64,000 bases of DNA from Halomonas binhaiensis (lineage in GTDB: Bacteria; Pseudomonadota; Gammaproteobacteria; Pseudomonadales; Halomonadaceae), in assembly GCF_008329985.2 (NCBI RefSeq), contig NZ_CP038437.2:3720001-3784000 (forward strand), read 5' to 3'. Numbering within the stretch: position 1 is the first letter of the stretch; each line of letters starts with the position of its first letter. Of the stretch, positions 62,794 through 64,000 are shown piece after piece. Under the pieces are notes generated by a model, which saw nothing but the letters and a program-made list of their open reading frames with translations, had not been told where the DNA came from and made no database searches. Made by a program: the position numbers and the translations under genes.

Positions 62794-64000
62794 TTAGTCG
62801 GCAAGACGCTGCGAACAGCTTTTCATCTCAGCGTTCGCATCACCGCGCCGGCGCTGGTACTGCCAGACAATCACCACTACCGCCAGGAACACTCCGCCCA
62901 GGTCGGTCTGCCATCCGCCTGCCATCATCGACAAACCCGCCACCAGCGCCACGATTCTCACGGGGGTATTCAGCGCCCCTAGCAGCCAGCCCTGTACGGC
63001 CGCTGCCAGCAAGTAAATGCCCAGGGCTCCTGTGACCAGCACGCGGGAAACTTCCAGCCAACTACCCTGCATCAGAATCGCCGGGCTGTAGAAGAACAGG
63101 AATGGCACCACGAAGGCCGCCAGGCCGAACTTGAAGGATGTCATGGAAGTCTTGAGCGGATCGGAGCCAGAAATCGCTGCTGCTGCATAGGACGCCAGGG
63201 CCACCGGAGGTGTGATGGCCGAAATCACCGCGTAATAGAAAACAAAGAAATGCGCCACCAGCGGTGAAATGCCGATTTCCTGCAATCCGGGGGCAATGAC
63301 GGAGGCAGAAACCGCATAGGCCGCCGTGGTGGGCATGCCCATTCCCAGCAGAATACTGATCAGCATGGCAAACAGCAGTGCCAGGAACTGGCTGCTATCG
63401 GCAATTTGCAGCAGCAAGGAAGCAAAGCGTGCCCCCACCCCTGTCATGGAAATGACGCCGACAACGATCCCGGCACAGGCACAGACAGCCACCAGGGGAA
63501 CCACCATGCGAGCTGACAGCGCCAAGGCGGCCAGGATGGCTCTGGGTCCCATGCGATAAGGCGTCAGCCAGGACACCACGGCCGCTGATACCATCGCCAG
63601 TGTGCCGGCACGAATCACCGAGTAGCCCATGAACAGCGTGGTGATCAGGATCACCACTGGCAGGAACAGATAGGCCTGCCGGAGCATCGGCGCAAGCCGG
63701 GGAAGCTCGTCACGACTCAGGCCATGCATTCCTTTGCGCCGGGCTTCCAGGTCCACCATGAAATAGATGGACAGAAAATAAAGCGCGGCAGGAATGATCG
63801 CTGCAAAGGCAATCTCGGTATAAGGAATACCGGTCACTTCCGCCATGATGAAGGCACCCGCCCCCATGATGGGAGGCGCAATCTGTCCGCCCGTCGAAGC
63901 GGCTGCTTCAATCGAACCCGCACTCCTCGGGGAATAGCCGACCCGCCGCATCAAGGGAATGGTCAGGCTGCCTGTCGATACGACATTGCCTGCCGACGTG
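62794..64000 (-). CDS. TRAP transporter fused 4TM/12TM permease (5' part outside window)
   Basis: The frame is open to the right edge, where it reads TSAGNVVSTGSLTIPLMRRV and then GYSPRSAGSIEAAASTGGQI (in part), APPIMGAGAFIMAE. That block is the core of fused DctQM-like TRAP permeases. About 400 C-terminal residues are visible, with many spans and the second motif LLGMGMPTTAAYAVSASVIAPGL. A start codon inside the window (63954) is therefore internal. It would transport an organic acid with a TAXI- or DctP-type binding protein lying outside the window. Confidence 0.93.
   Translation of the reverse strand, partial: TSAGNVVSTGSLTIPLMRRVGYSPRSAGSIEAAASTGGQIAPPIMGAGAFIMAEVTGIPYTEIAFAAIIPAALYFLSIYFMVDLEARRKGMHGLSRDELPRLAPMLRQAYLFLPVVILITTLFMGYSVIRAGTLAMVSAAVVSWLTPYRMGPRAILAALALSARMVVPLVAVCACAGIVVGVISMTGVGARFASLLLQIADSSQFLALLFAMLISILLGMGMPTTAAYAVSASVIAPGLQEIGISPLVAHFFVFYYAVISAITPPVALASYAAAAISGSDPLKTSMTSFKFGLAAFVVPFLFFYSPAILMQGSWLEVSRVLVTGALGIYLLAAAVQGWLLGALNTPVRIVALVAGLSMMAGGWQTDLGGVFLAVVVIVWQYQRRRGDANAEMKSCSQRLAD

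Overview
The window looks like chromosome of a moderately GC-rich gammaproteobacterium, most likely a halomonad (Halomonas or a close relative). I infer this from gene families and layout, not from a marker gene. There is no rRNA, tRNA, CRISPR array or transposase gene. The theme is catabolism of plant-derived aromatic and hydroaromatic acids. It is interrupted by a type VI secretion (T6SS) effector island.

Layout. (1) 1-7.1 kb: azoreductase (cut by the left edge), GNAT acetyltransferase, MocR regulator, an Ada plus 2-oxoglutarate oxygenase pair for alkylation damage, a YiiX-like hydrolase, a glutathione transferase and a fumarylpyruvate-hydrolase-like FAH protein. (2) 7.1-18.1 kb: all steps of the protocatechuate branch of the beta-ketoadipate pathway: pcaG, pcaH, pcaQ, a fused pcaDC (pcaL), an AtoE-type transporter, pcaF, pcaJ, pcaI, pcaB and the IclR regulator pcaR. 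(3) 18.2-30.9 kb: a second IclR regulator, AEC transporter, KstD-like FAD dehydrogenase, TIM-barrel isomerase, Gfo/Idh dehydrogenase, aroQ, a shikimate/quinate dehydrogenase, a QuiC/QsuB-type 3-dehydroshikimate dehydratase and a tctCBA transporter. Together they would take quinate or shikimate to protocatechuate. (4) 31.9-38.2 kb: five unrecognised, mostly membrane proteins. (5) 38.3-49.4 kb: VgrG, a DUF4123 adaptor and a VasX-like effector, followed by a stack of DUF6708-like putative immunity genes with decayed effector and immunity fragments between them. (6) 49.7-64 kb: BenE and EamA transporters, pobA/pobR, a TRAP transporter, a salicylate-hydroxylase-like monooxygenase with a NahR-like regulator, another LysR regulator, a gamma-carbonic-anhydrase-like protein and a TRAP permease cut by the right edge.

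How they work together. 4-Hydroxybenzoate (PobA) and quinate/shikimate (AroQ, shikimate dehydrogenase, QuiC) converge on protocatechuate. PcaHG opens the ring, and PcaB, PcaDC, PcaIJ and PcaF carry it to succinyl-CoA and acetyl-CoA. The DNA supports a regulatory scheme: a perfect PcaQ box before pcaHG, 15-bp GTTCG-N5-CGAAC palindromes before pcaI, pcaB and the TRAP operon with variants before quiC and tctC, and a second palindrome (TGGAAC-N3-RTTCTAG type) before four quinate/shikimate-region genes including the second IclR gene.

Three features stand out. Short tandem repeats (13-21 bp) sit at many gene ends and often repeat the stop codon itself. A MITE-like element supplies the last codons of pcaB, and a second copy lies in the salicylate-gene promoter region. 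The T6SS immunity genes preserve fossil effector 3' ends, which shows how the array grew.
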